The notes under the pieces were generated by a model that saw only the letters and a list, made by a program, of their open reading frames with translations, was not told the DNA's origin and searched no databases. A program made the position numbers and the translations under genes. Below, one piece after another: positions 23,184 through 31,998 of a stretch of DNA of 64,000 nt (its first letter is position 1; each line of letters opens with the position of its first letter). Source of the stretch: an uncultured Ruminococcus sp. Lineage in GTDB: Bacteria > Bacillota > Clostridia > Lachnospirales > Lachnospiraceae. The DNA lies in assembly GCA_900066355.1 (NCBI GenBank), contig FMEL01000016.1, forward strand, positions 1 to 64,000, given 5' to 3'.

Positions 23184-24533
23184 ATGGAACAGCAACAGCA
23201 TATGTTTTCTAATCGCATGATCTGCAGTCTTCTGATTCCGGTCGTGTTGGAACAGCTGCTTAATTCCATCATGGGAACTGCGGATACCATGATGGTAAGT
23301 AATGTCGGTTCGGCGGCAATCTCAGCGGTATCGCTGGTAGATTCGATCAACGTGCTCGTCATTCAGGCATTCTCCGCACTGGCGGCAGGCGGTGCGATCA
23401 TCTGTGCACAGTACATAGGACAGAGAAGTAAAGAAAAAGCAAACGAATCTGCAAGACAGGTGTTGTTTATCATAACAGCTATTTCGGTAGCGGTGAGTCT
23501 GATCTGTCTTGTTTTCCAGAAACCACTCCTGAGGCTGATCTTCGGATCGGTAGAACCGGCGGTCATGCGTGCTTCGGAAACATATTTCTTCTATACAGCT
23601 CTGTCGTTCCCGTTCATCGCAGCTTATGATTCAGCAGCTTCTATTTTCAGGGCGCAGGATAATACAAAAGGACCGATGATCATTTCGATGATTTCCAATG
23701 TCATGAATATTGCGGGAAATGCAGTGATGATCTGGGTATTTCATATGGGAGTTGCAGGTGCGGCGCTTTCTACATTGATTTCCCGTATTTTCTGTGCAGT
23801 TGTTGTTATAATCCAGCTTCGAAAGGAAAAAGAAGGTCAGGAGATTGTTGTACGTGATTATTTCGAGATCCGTCCGGACTGGAGTATGATCAGACGTATT
23901 CTCGGACTCGGTATTCCGTCAGGCATCGAAAACAGTATGTTTCAGCTTGGGAAGCTTGCAATTCAGTCAACAGTTTCCACGCTTGGAACTACCGCAATCG
24001 CAGCACAGGCAATGACAAATATCCTGGAAAATCTAAATGGTATTGCAGCAATCGGAGTCGGAGTCGGTCTGATGACGATCGTCGGTCAGTGTCTTGGTGC
24101 CGGAAGACAGGATGAAGCAGTTTATTACATAAAAAAACTCTGCGTGATCGCAGAAGTGATTATCATCATAAGCTGTCTTGGTGTATTTGCACTGACGAAA
24201 CCAATCACAATCCTTGGTGGTATGGAAAAAGCAAGTGCAGATATGTGTTTTCATATGGTGATGTGGATCACAATTGTAAAGCCGCTTGTATGGATCATGG
24301 CATTCATACCTGGATATGGACTTCGTGCAGCGGGAGATGTGAAATTTTCCATGATCGTTTCCTGCTGTACGATGTGGGCGTGCAGATTCTGCCTCTGTGT
24401 ATTTCTGATCAGAGTCATGGGATTCGGTCCGATGGGTGTCTGGATCGGAATGTTTGCAGACTGGACACTTCGCGGAATTATTTTTACGTGGAGATTTCAC
24501 AGCCGGAAGTGGTTACAGCATAAAGTCATCTAA
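23184..24533 (+). CDS. MATE family efflux transporter
   Basis: A 449-residue inner-membrane transporter with 12 predicted helices and the MATE duplication. 'VVLEQLLNSIMGTADTMMVSNVG' near the N-terminus and 'GAAALSTLISRIFCAVVV' at mid-protein are family hallmarks. These proteins extrude cationic drugs or metabolites using a Na+ or H+ gradient; the substrate is unknown. It stands alone, with an inverted repeat (TATGTTC/GAACATA, 23073-23119) and a GGGGGAG site upstream. Confidence 0.93.
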   Translation: MEQQQHMFSNRMICSLLIPVVLEQLLNSIMGTADTMMVSNVGSAAISAVSLVDSINVLVIQAFSALAAGGAIICAQYIGQRSKEKANESARQVLFIITAISVAVSLICLVFQKPLLRLIFGSVEPAVMRASETYFFYTALSFPFIAAYDSAASIFRAQDNTKGPMIISMISNVMNIAGNAVMIWVFHMGVAGAALSTLISRIFCAVVVIIQLRKEKEGQEIVVRDYFEIRPDWSMIRRILGLGIPSGIENSMFQLGKLAIQSTVSTLGTTAIAAQAMTNILENLNGIAAIGVGVGLMTIVGQCLGAGRQDEAVYYIKKLCVIAEVIIIISCLGVFALTKPITILGGMEKASADMCFHMVMWITIVKPLVWIMAFIPGYGLRAAGDVKFSMIVSCCTMWACRFCLCVFLIRVMGFGPMGVWIGMFADWTLRGIIFTWRFHSRKWLQHKVI

Positions 24534-24540
24534 ATATACA

Positions 24541-24569
24541 TTTTCTATTCACATATTTTGTGGTAAAAT
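24541..24569 (+). promoter_or_regulatory. Promoter of the hydro-lyase cluster
   Basis: TTTTCT, 17 bases, TAAAAT with a TGG extension, 42 bases before the first small-subunit gene. Confidence 0.6.
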
Positions 24570-24611
24570 AGAGAGAAAATGAATAGTTATACATAGAAAG
24601 GAATTCTTATT

Positions 24612-25094
24612 ATGGAAAAGGGAAAAATTTTTAAATTTCATAATGACCTTGATACAGACCAGATCATTGCATCCCAGTATTTACTTCTGCCGAATCTGGA
24701 TGAAATGAAAGGGCACGCATTTGAATCATTAGATCCTGATTTTGCAAAGAAAGTAAAACCCGGAGATTTCGTAATAGGCGGAGAAAACTTCGGCTGTGGT
24801 TCGTCCAGAGAGCAGGCACCGGGTGTCCTGAAAGCACTTGGTGTACAGGCTGTCATTGCAAAATCTTTTGCGAGAATTTTCTTCAGAAATGCAATCAATA
24901 TCGGTCTTCCGGCAATTGTCTGTAAAGATCTTCCGGATAATGTAGCAACCGGAGATACTATGGAACTCCATATGTCTGACGGAACAGCAGTTGCAAACGG
25001 TAAGACTTATACCTGTACAAAACTCCCGGAATATATGCAGGGAATTCTGAATCAGGGCGGTCTGATCGCTTCGCTGAACAAGGAGGAGAAATAA
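24612..25094 (+). CDS. Aconitase-type hydro-lyase small subunit, copy 1 (LeuD-like)
   Basis: A 160-residue swivel-domain subunit of a two-subunit 3-isopropylmalate dehydratase/homoaconitase. 'DLDTDQIIASQYL' (about 12-24), 'GGENFGCGSSREQAP' (about 57-71) with the substrate-phosphate/carboxylate loop, and 'AKSFARIFFRNAINIGL' are intact. The loop after 'DTDQII' that sets substrate choice reads YLLL. It overlaps no gene but is two bases from its large subunit. Without leuA or leuB nearby, a role in leucine synthesis is likely but not proven. Confidence 0.9.
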   Translation: MEKGKIFKFHNDLDTDQIIASQYLLLPNLDEMKGHAFESLDPDFAKKVKPGDFVIGGENFGCGSSREQAPGVLKALGVQAVIAKSFARIFFRNAINIGLPAIVCKDLPDNVATGDTMELHMSDGTAVANGKTYTCTKLPEYMQGILNQGGLIASLNKEEK

Positions 25095-25096
25095 CC

Positions 25097-26347
25097 ATGG
25101 GAATGACAATCGCAGAAAAAATTATTGCAGCGGCAGCCGGAGTGGAGAGCGTAAAGCCAGGAGATATCCATACCGTACAGCTTGACCGTCTGATGAGTAA
25201 CGACGGAACGACACATCTGACTGTTGATATGTATAACAATAAATTAAAAAATCCGCACATTGCAGATACAAAGAAACTTGTATTTATCGTGGACCATAAC
25301 GTACCGTCTGACTGCCCGAAAACAGCAGCGTCTCAGAAGAAAATGAGAGATTTTGCAAAAGCAAACAACATTGATTTCTGGGAAGGTAAAGGTGTCTGCC
25401 ATCAGGTCATGATTGAAAATTATGTGCGTCCGGGCGAACTGATCTTTGGTGCAGACAGCCATACATGTTCCTACGGTGCACTCGGTGCATTTGGTACCGG
25501 TGTCGGATGTACAGACTTCCTCTATGGAATGGTGACAGGTACTTCCTGGGTACTTGTTCCGGAATCTGTAAAATTCAATCTGACAGGAAAACTTCCGGAA
25601 GGTGTGACCGCACGTGACCTGATCCTTACGATCATTGGCGAAGTTGGTGCAAATGGATGTAACTATCAGGTAATGGAATTTACCGGAGAAGGTGCAAAGA
25701 CATTGAGTATCAGTGACCGTATGACACTTTGCAACATGGCAGTAGAAGCCGGTGCAAAGACCGGTATCTTTGAAGCTGATGAGAAAGCCATGGAATATCT
25801 GAAAGAGCATGGACGTGAGCCAAAAGCCGTTTTCCACAGCGATCCAGATGCAAAATATGTAAGAGAATACACATTTGATCTGAGCAAAGTCCGTCCGGTA
25901 GTTGCCAGACCGGATTTTGTAGACAATGTTGTTCCGGCAGAAGAAGCATGTGGCATCGAGATCAACGAAGCATTCCTTGGTTCCTGTAACAATGGACGTA
26001 TCGAGGACCTGCGTGTGGGTGCCGAGATCATCAAAGGAAAGAAAGTATCAGATAAAGTACGTTTCCTTGTTGTTCCGGCAAGCCAGACCATTTACCGTCA
26101 GGCATTAAAAGAAGGACTGATTGACATCTTTATGGAAGCCGGCGCAATCGTTATGAACCCGAACTGCAGTGTATGCTGGGGAAGCTGCCAGGGAGTGATC
26201 GGAGAAAACGAAGTTCTGATTAGTACCGGAACACGTAACTTCAAGGGACGTGCAGGACATCCGAGCTCCAAAGTATATCTCGGATCAGCAGCAACTGTTA
26301 CAGCTTCGGCAATCGCAGGAAAGATCGCGCTGCCGTCTGAAATCTGA
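25097..26347 (+). CDS. Aconitase-type hydro-lyase large subunit, copy 1 (LeuC-like)
   Basis: A 416-residue [4Fe-4S] hydro-lyase subunit of the short (archaeal LeuC2/HacA) type. The cluster Cys residues are Cys297 ('GSCNNGR'), Cys357 and Cys360 ('NPNCSVCWGSC'). 'KGVCHQVM' (about 98-105) and 'GADSHTCSYGALGAFGTG' region (about 118-135) are conserved. 'GSCNNGR' instead of the common GSCTNGR, and 'NCSVC' instead of 'GCxxC', make it somewhat divergent. It forms the enzyme with the small subunit encoded two bases upstream. Confidence 0.9.
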   Translation: MGMTIAEKIIAAAAGVESVKPGDIHTVQLDRLMSNDGTTHLTVDMYNNKLKNPHIADTKKLVFIVDHNVPSDCPKTAASQKKMRDFAKANNIDFWEGKGVCHQVMIENYVRPGELIFGADSHTCSYGALGAFGTGVGCTDFLYGMVTGTSWVLVPESVKFNLTGKLPEGVTARDLILTIIGEVGANGCNYQVMEFTGEGAKTLSISDRMTLCNMAVEAGAKTGIFEADEKAMEYLKEHGREPKAVFHSDPDAKYVREYTFDLSKVRPVVARPDFVDNVVPAEEACGIEINEAFLGSCNNGRIEDLRVGAEIIKGKKVSDKVRFLVVPASQTIYRQALKEGLIDIFMEAGAIVMNPNCSVCWGSCQGVIGENEVLISTGTRNFKGRAGHPSSKVYLGSAATVTASAIAGKIALPSEI

Positions 26348-26404
26348 GAAGCATAAAGGCAGAGTACAAACAACGAATACATATTCAGTGAGGGAACATA
26401 GATT

Positions 26405-26896
26405 ATGGAAAAGTTTACAGGTAAAGTCTGGGTGCTTGGCGATGACATTGATACGGATATCATCATCCCGACCGAGTATCTGGCACTCAAAACAATCGAC
26501 GATATGAAACAATATGGATTCAGCCCGCTTCGCCCGGAACTGGCTGGTCAGATCCAGAAAGGCGACATCATTGTTGCCGGCAAAAACTTTGGCTGCGGTT
26601 CATCCAGAGAGCAGGCACCGGAGATCATCAAAGCGCTGGGAATCCAGTGTGTCATCGCGAAATCTTTTGCCAGAATTTTCTTCAGAAACTCTATCAACAA
26701 CGGTCTTCTTCTGATTGAACAGCCGGATCTTCATACAGATGTCAAAGAAGGAGATTCCGTGACTGTTATTATGAATGAGCATGTGGACTACAACGGAAAA
26801 CAGTACCCGATCGCTTCTCTGCCGGAGAATCTGATGAGCATCATTCAGGCAGGCGGACTTGTAAAAGCCATGCGTAAACTGAACGGACTGGACTAA
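26405..26896 (+). CDS. Aconitase-type hydro-lyase small subunit, copy 2 (LeuD-like)
   Basis: A 163-residue paralogue of the small subunit 1.8 kb upstream. 'DDIDTDIIIPTEYLAL' (about 13-28) and 'AGKNFGCGSSREQAP' (about 58-72) are present; the substrate loop reads YLAL rather than YLLL, so substrate choice may differ. Gene order small-then-large repeats that of copy 1. It is 13 bases from its large subunit. Confidence 0.9.
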   Translation: MEKFTGKVWVLGDDIDTDIIIPTEYLALKTIDDMKQYGFSPLRPELAGQIQKGDIIVAGKNFGCGSSREQAPEIIKALGIQCVIAKSFARIFFRNSINNGLLLIEQPDLHTDVKEGDSVTVIMNEHVDYNGKQYPIASLPENLMSIIQAGGLVKAMRKLNGLD

Positions 26897-26909
26897 GGAG
26901 GGAGATCAG

Positions 26910-28154
26910 ATGGGCGAAACAGTTATTGAAAAGATTATCAGAAACAATGTGGGCCATGCCGTAACCCCGGGTGATATCGTCACAGTCAATGTCGACAGAG
27001 TGATGATCCACGATATTTTTATCCCGTTTGTTGCAGAGAAATTTGAAGAAATGGGATTTCAGAAATTATGGGATCCGGACAAAGTAGTCCTGATCTATGA
27101 CCACCTTGTTCCGGCAAGCCAGCTTGATGATACCAGACATTTCCACACAGGAGATGCTTTTGCAGAAAAATATGGCATGAAAAACGTACATAGAAGTGAC
27201 GGAATCTGCCATCAGTTAATGACAGAGGCCGGCTATGTGAAACCGGGCAATATCGTATTTGGTACAGACAGCCATACGACTACTTACGGATGTGTCGGCG
27301 CTTTTTCTTCCGGTATCGGTTATACCGAGATGGCAAGTATCCTCGGAACAGGGACTATGTGGATCAAAGTTCCGGAAACGATCAAAGTTGTGATCGACGG
27401 AGAACTTCCGGAAAATGTCATGTCAAAAGATGTGATCCTGCGTCTGATCGGGGATCTCGGTGCGGACGGAGCTACATATCGTGCACTGGAATTTACAGGA
27501 AGTGCAGTGAAGAATATGTCTGTGGCTAGCCGCATGACAATTGCCAACATGGCAATTGAGGCAGGCGCAAAATGTGCGCTCTTTACTCCTGATGAAAAGA
27601 CGGCAGAGTACTGCGAGATTGAGCTGAACGATTTCCAGAAGAGTCTTGTCGGAGATGAGGATGCCACATATCTTAATATTGTGACCTATCGTGCAGAAGA
27701 TCTGGTTCCGGTTATGGCATGCCCGTCTCAGGTAGATAAGATCCGTGATGTCAGCACACTGGAAGGAACTGAGATCGATCAGGTATTTATCGGTTCCTGT
27801 ACAAACGGACGTCTGGAAGACCTTGCAGCAGCAGCGGAAGTTCTGAAAGGCAAAAAAGTTGCAGATTATGTAAAACTGATCGTAACACCGGCAAGCCGTA
27901 AGATCTACAGACAGGCAATCGAGCTGGGTATTCTGGATACTCTGGCTGAGGCAGGGGCGATGATCACACATCCGGGATGCGGACTGTGCTGTGGACGTGC
28001 AGGTGGTATACTGACAGACGGAGAGCGCGTTGTGGCAACAAACAACCGTAATTTTCTCGGCCGTATGGGAACATCCAAAGTAGAAATTTATCTGGCATCT
28101 CCGAAGACTGCGGCAGCATGTGCGGTGGCAGGAAAGATTGTCAGCCCGAAATAA
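26910..28154 (+). CDS. Aconitase-type hydro-lyase large subunit, copy 2 (LeuC-like)
   Basis: A 414-residue [4Fe-4S] subunit with cluster Cys297 ('GSCTNGR'), Cys357 and Cys360 ('HPGCGLCCG'). 'SDGICHQLM' and 'GTDSHTTTYGCVGAF' are conserved. It matches copy 1 along the whole length and in cysteine numbering, so the pairs arose by duplication or were joined after divergence. One pair is probably isopropylmalate dehydratase; the other could act on a related 2-hydroxy acid (for example citramalate or dimethylmalate). Which is which cannot be decided here. Confidence 0.9.
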   Translation: MGETVIEKIIRNNVGHAVTPGDIVTVNVDRVMIHDIFIPFVAEKFEEMGFQKLWDPDKVVLIYDHLVPASQLDDTRHFHTGDAFAEKYGMKNVHRSDGICHQLMTEAGYVKPGNIVFGTDSHTTTYGCVGAFSSGIGYTEMASILGTGTMWIKVPETIKVVIDGELPENVMSKDVILRLIGDLGADGATYRALEFTGSAVKNMSVASRMTIANMAIEAGAKCALFTPDEKTAEYCEIELNDFQKSLVGDEDATYLNIVTYRAEDLVPVMACPSQVDKIRDVSTLEGTEIDQVFIGSCTNGRLEDLAAAAEVLKGKKVADYVKLIVTPASRKIYRQAIELGILDTLAEAGAMITHPGCGLCCGRAGGILTDGERVVATNNRNFLGRMGTSKVEIYLASPKTAAACAVAGKIVSPK

Positions 28155-28179
28155 AATACATTTAATTAACAAAAAATTT

Positions 28180-28208
28180 CAAGAGGGAAGAAAAAAATTT
28201 CCCTCTTG
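28180..28208 (+). terminator. Hairpin after the hydro-lyase cluster
   Basis: CAAGAGGGAA and TTCCCTCTTG form a perfect 10-bp stem. There is no T-run after it; its 3' arm overlaps the -35 of the next promoter. Confidence 0.55.
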
Positions 28209-28234
28209 ACATCTTAATGATTTAGCACTATAGT
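28206..28234 (+). promoter_or_regulatory. Promoter of the riboswitch-symporter transcript
   Basis: TTGACA, exactly 17 bases, TATAGT, ending about 20 bases before the riboswitch aptamer. Confidence 0.88.
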
Positions 28235-28249
28235 ATAACGCAGTGACAG

Positions 28250-28440
28250 CAATAACGAGGAGAAGTTTGCAGGAAAGAGGCCAGGGCCCACCGAAGGAGT
28301 AAAACTCTCAGGTATCCGTGTTATCGGACAGAAACTGTAAATGGATCGTTTCTCTGGAGACACCTGTTTCAGTACAGGGGCCGAAGGTGCAAGCGACGCG
28401 TAAGCGTCTTGAATCTCTCAGGCAAAAGGACAGAGGATGC
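28250..28440 (+). ncRNA. Tandem glycine riboswitch
   Basis: Two aptamers follow each other. The first contains 'GCCCACCGAAGGAG..AAACTCTCAGGT' and 'GGACAGAAACTG'; the linker and second contain 'TCTCTGGAGACACC', 'GGGGCCGAAGGTGCAAGC', 'TCTCTCAGGCAAAAGGACAGAG'. These are the conserved cores of type I and II glycine aptamers that bind glycine cooperatively. The downstream gene is an alanine/glycine:cation symporter, a known target class. Boundaries are approximate. Confidence 0.95.
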
Positions 28441-28604
28441 TTTTTTATAATTACATCCTGGAAGTTTATTCTTTTAGCAGTTCTTTTTTTTAGTCTGAGT
28501 TTCAGAGATTCTTATTATTATCCTTTTATCAGAGATTGATTCTTTTTATGAAGTCCCCTTGTTTATGATGCTGAAAAATATATACGTAAGGAGAACTTTT
28601 TGAG
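28441..28604 (+). other. Expression platform between riboswitch and symporter
   Basis: GGATG and CATCC (28436-28463) could form a hairpin around a T-rich loop, and an eight-T run lies near 28487-28494, but I could not define a clear terminator/antiterminator pair. No gene is seen. AAGGAG for the symporter lies near the end. Confidence 0.5.
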
Positions 28605-30020
28605 ATGTGGGAAGCAATCAATAATTTCTTAGTTGCAGTGGATAACAAAGTCTGGGGAGTGCCGCTTATGGTATTGATCATAGCCGGTGGTGTCCTTCTT
28701 ACCAGCAGACTTGGGTTTCTTCAGGTGCGTCGTCTTCCGCTGGCTCTGAAATGGATGTTTAAGAATGAAGAAGAAGGAGACGGAGAAATCTCCAGTTTTG
28801 CAGCTTTATGTACAGCACTGAGTGCAACAATCGGTACCGGTAATATCGTCGGTGTGGCAACAGCAGTCTGTGCCGGAGGTCCGGGAGCATTGTTTTGGAT
28901 GATCGTAGCAGCATTCTTCGGAATGGCAACGAAATATTCAGAAGGACTTCTGGCAGTTAAGTATCGTGTGGTTGCCGAGGATGGACACAGCCTTGGCGGA
29001 CCATTCTACTATATCGAAAAAGGTATGGGAAGCAAATGGAAATGGCTTGCAAAGATCTTTGCATTCTTTGGTGTATGTGTTGGTCTCTTTGGTATAGGTA
29101 CTTTCAGCCAGGTAAATGGTATTTCCAGTGCGGTACAGAACTTCTTTGATCCAAATAAAACAAACTGTATCAATATCCCGTTTTTGGGACAGTATTCTGT
29201 GGCTGTTGTTGTTTCTTCTCTGATTCTTGCATTCTGTGTGGCAGCAATCCTGATCGGAGGTTTGAAGCGAATTGCAACAGTCAGCCAGATTATTGTACCA
29301 TTTATGGCAGTAATCTATATTGTGCTCAGTGTTGCTCTGATCATCTGCAACATTACAGAGATCCCGGCAGCAATCGTAACTGTTGTAAAAGCAGCGTTTA
29401 ACCCGAGCGCAGTGACAGGTGGTGTGGTTGGATCCATGATCGTGGCAATGCAGAAAGGTGTCGCACGAGGAATTTTCTCTAACGAGGCAGGTCTTGGTAG
29501 TGCACCGATCGCAGCAGCAGCAGCTCAGACAAAAGAGCCGGTACGCCAGGGTCTGGTAAGTATGACAGGTACTTTTATTGATACGATCATTATCTGTACA
29601 ATGACAGGTCTGTCTATTGTCCTGACAGGCGCATGGCAGGTAGAAGGTATTGAAGGTGTACAGGTTACTACATATGCATTCCAGCACGGACTTCCGCTTC
29701 CGGCGAAATTTACAGCATTTATACTGATGCTCTGTCTTGTATTCTTTGCATTTACCACCATTCTCGGATGGGATTACTACAGTGAACGTTGTCTGGAATA
29801 TCTGACAAACGGACACCAGAAAAAAATCATTGTATACCGTTGGTTATACATTCTCGCAGTATTTATCGGACCTTACATGACAGTAAGTGCTGTATGGACC
29901 ATCGCAGATATCTTCAATGGTCTGATGGCAATTCCGAATATGATCGCACTGTTTGTATTGAGTGGAGTCGTAGTAAAAGAAACAAAAGCGTTTTTTAACG
30001 CAAAGAAACACAAAATGTAA
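28605..30020 (+). CDS. Alanine/glycine:cation symporter, riboswitch-controlled (AgcS family)
   Basis: A 471-residue inner-membrane transporter of the AGCS family that imports alanine or glycine with Na+ or H+. About eleven helices are seen, with family blocks 'GTGNIVGVATAVCAGGPGALFWM' region (about 76-97), 'FSNEAGLGSAPIAAAAAQT' (about 290-308) and 'TTILGWDYYSE'. A tandem glycine riboswitch precedes it, so glycine is the likely signal and a likely substrate. A second family member occurs at 39634. Confidence 0.95.
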   Translation: MWEAINNFLVAVDNKVWGVPLMVLIIAGGVLLTSRLGFLQVRRLPLALKWMFKNEEEGDGEISSFAALCTALSATIGTGNIVGVATAVCAGGPGALFWMIVAAFFGMATKYSEGLLAVKYRVVAEDGHSLGGPFYYIEKGMGSKWKWLAKIFAFFGVCVGLFGIGTFSQVNGISSAVQNFFDPNKTNCINIPFLGQYSVAVVVSSLILAFCVAAILIGGLKRIATVSQIIVPFMAVIYIVLSVALIICNITEIPAAIVTVVKAAFNPSAVTGGVVGSMIVAMQKGVARGIFSNEAGLGSAPIAAAAAQTKEPVRQGLVSMTGTFIDTIIICTMTGLSIVLTGAWQVEGIEGVQVTTYAFQHGLPLPAKFTAFILMLCLVFFAFTTILGWDYYSERCLEYLTNGHQKKIIVYRWLYILAVFIGPYMTVSAVWTIADIFNGLMAIPNMIALFVLSGVVVKETKAFFNAKKHKM

Positions 30021-30035
30021 AACTTTGAAATGAAT

Positions 30036-30099
30036 AATTCCTTCTGTTTTTCATAAAACAGACATTAGAAATGTCGAGAAAAACAGGAGGAATTTTTTG
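30036..30099 (+). terminator. Terminator after the riboswitch-controlled symporter
   Basis: AATTCCTTCTGTTTTTC pairs with GAGAAAAACAGGAGGAATT around a small inner hairpin (GACAT/ATGTC), followed by TTTT. Confidence 0.88.
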
Positions 30100-30183
30100 T
30101 GCGATTGAGCAAAAGTACTGTCTGAAATGGTAGTGCTTTTGTATTTAACAGGAAAACATCTGATTTTCGTACAAAAACAGTGC

Positions 30184-30212
30184 TTGACAAAAAATGAGGA
30201 ATCCTGTAATAT
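30184..30212 (+). promoter_or_regulatory. Promoter of the FAD dehydrogenase gene
   Basis: TTGACA, 17 bases, TAATAT. Confidence 0.85.
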
Positions 30213-30399
30213 AGATAAGGATTATGATTAACAATACATATGTTGAACATTTTTCCAACTGCCGTAATGAATGGAAGTGACAGGATTCGTCATGATACCT
30301 TCTGCGACAGCTTTTTTTATGCAATAGGGATGCCCTGCTGCAAATGGATGAGGGATATAAACAAATGGGAAGAAGCGATACTCACAAGGAGGAAGATGC
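30213..30399 (+). other. Long untranslated leader before the FAD dehydrogenase gene
   Basis: About 180 bases lie between the mapped promoter and the start codon. A GAAG/CTTC plus GAC/GTC pairing near 30276-30304 and a seven-T run near 30313-30319 are visible, which could be an attenuator, but I recognise no known riboswitch class. No reading frame of note. Confidence 0.4.
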
Positions 30400-31770
30400 A
30401 TGAACTATGATGTGATCATTATCGGTGCCGGCCCGGGAGGAATTTTTGCGGCATACGAGTTGATGAAAGAAAAACCGGATTACAAAGTGGCAGTTTTTGA
30501 AGAGGGATATTCTCTCGAAAAAAGAAAATGCCCGATCGACGGCAAAAAGATTAAAAACTGTATCAACTGTAAGAGATGTTCGATCATGTGCGGTTTCGGC
30601 GGCGCTGGTGCATTCTCTGATGGAAAATATAATATCACCAATGATTTTGGCGGAACACTGTATGAACATATCGGCAAGAGCGAAGCTATTGAGCTGATGA
30701 AATACGTAGACGATATCAATATGGAATACGGCGGAGAGGGAACAAAGCTTTATTCTACAGCAGGAACCAAATTTAAAAAACTCTGCCTGCAGAACAAACT
30801 GAATCTTCTGGATGCGTCCGTACGCCATCTCGGAACAGATATTAACTATATTGTTCTTGAGAATCTGTACAATGCGATGAAAGATCATGTGGATTTTTAT
30901 TTCGATACGCCGGTTGAAAAACTGGAGGTTCTCGAAGAGGGATATCGTGTGATCTGCGCAAAAGGTTCTTACGAGTGTAAGAAATGTATTGTTTCTGTCG
31001 GAAGAAGCGGAAGTAAATGGATGGAAACTGTCTGTAAGGAACTTAACATTCCTACCAAATCCAACCGTGTGGACCTCGGTGTCCGTGTAGAGCTTCCGGC
31101 AGTTATTTTCTCACATCTGACAGATGAGCTTTATGAAAGCAAGATCGTTTACCGCACAGAGAAATTTGAAGATAATGTACGTACATTCTGTATGAACCCG
31201 AATGGAATCGTTGTAAATGAAAATACCAACGGAATCATTACTGTAAACGGTCACAGCTATGAAGGCGACGAGAAGAAGACCGAGAATACCAACTTTGCCC
31301 TTCTTGTTTCCAAACATTTCTCTGAGCCGTTCAAAGACAGCAACGGATACGGTGAAAGCATTGCAAGGCTTTCGAACATGCTTGGCGGTGGTGTCATTGT
31401 ACAGCGTTTCGGTGACCTTGTACGTGGACGTAGAAGTACCGTAAAACGTGTGGAAGAAGGACTGGTAAGACCTACACTTACTGCAACACCTGGTGACTTA
31501 AGTCTTGTACTTCCGAAACGTATTTTGGATGGTATTATTGAAATGATCTATGCCCTGGATAAAGTAGCTCCGGGAACTGCCAATGACGATACTCTGCTGT
31601 ATGGTGTGGAGGTTAAATTCTACAATATGGAAGTTGAGATTGACGATAATCTTGAGAGCTGCTATAAAGGTCTGTATGTGATCGGCGACGGAAGCGGTGT
31701 TACCCATTCCCTGTCCCACGCATCTGCAAGTGGTATCTACGTAGCAAGACATATCGCAGAACAGAACTAA
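30400..31770 (+). CDS. FAD-dependent dehydrogenase with N-terminal four-cysteine cluster
   Basis: A 456-residue flavoprotein. The FAD-binding GAGPGG motif lies at residues 9-14, followed by a Cys-rich stretch: Cys44, then Cys54-x2-Cys57-x2-Cys60-x3-Cys64, leading into 'GFGGAGAFSDGKYN'. A late 'YVIGDGSGVTHSLSHASASGIYVA' closes the flavin site. The layout fits the uncharacterised COG2509 FAD-dehydrogenase family, related to HI0933-like reductases. The spacing of the cysteines is compatible with an iron-sulfur centre, but that is inference. AAGGAGG precedes ATG. Monocistronic. Confidence 0.9.
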   Translation: MNYDVIIIGAGPGGIFAAYELMKEKPDYKVAVFEEGYSLEKRKCPIDGKKIKNCINCKRCSIMCGFGGAGAFSDGKYNITNDFGGTLYEHIGKSEAIELMKYVDDINMEYGGEGTKLYSTAGTKFKKLCLQNKLNLLDASVRHLGTDINYIVLENLYNAMKDHVDFYFDTPVEKLEVLEEGYRVICAKGSYECKKCIVSVGRSGSKWMETVCKELNIPTKSNRVDLGVRVELPAVIFSHLTDELYESKIVYRTEKFEDNVRTFCMNPNGIVVNENTNGIITVNGHSYEGDEKKTENTNFALLVSKHFSEPFKDSNGYGESIARLSNMLGGGVIVQRFGDLVRGRRSTVKRVEEGLVRPTLTATPGDLSLVLPKRILDGIIEMIYALDKVAPGTANDDTLLYGVEVKFYNMEVEIDDNLESCYKGLYVIGDGSGVTHSLSHASASGIYVARHIAEQN

Positions 31771-31789
31771 ATATAACTTAAGACGAAAG

Positions 31790-31830
31790 AAAAGCCCATG
31801 AACTGTAAAATAACAGTTTGTGGGCTTTTT
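31790..31830 (+). terminator. Terminator after the FAD dehydrogenase gene
   Basis: AAAGCCCATGAACTGT pairs with ACAGTTTGTGGGCTTT, followed by a T-run. Confidence 0.92.
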
Positions 31831-31920
31831 ATGTCGGGCTCATTTCTTGGAGGAACGCAAGGGGCAAATAACTAAAATGACCAGGGCAGAATAATAAACA
31901 AAACAACATAGAAACAGCTG

Positions 31921-31972
31921 AAAGTCTGAAAGAATATGAGGTAAAACAGCCCATTCCTTTCAGACTTTTTTT
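31921..31972 (+). terminator. Second terminator-like hairpin before the DeoR remnant
   Basis: AAAGTCTGAAAG and CTTTCAGACTTT pair around a 24-base loop, followed by a T-run. It may be what is left of a lost gene's end. Confidence 0.7.
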
Positions 31973-31998
31973 AGTATCTGTGACACAATTCTCCTAAA

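Noticed and set aside
28318..28539. A 73-codon open frame over the riboswitch
   Set aside because: It overlaps the conserved glycine aptamer; coding there is not compatible with the RNA fold.
30213..30399. A riboswitch in the leader of the FAD dehydrogenase gene
   Set aside because: I checked by eye for glycine, lysine, SAM, THF, fluoride, guanidine and preQ1 cores and saw none; only weak pairing is present.
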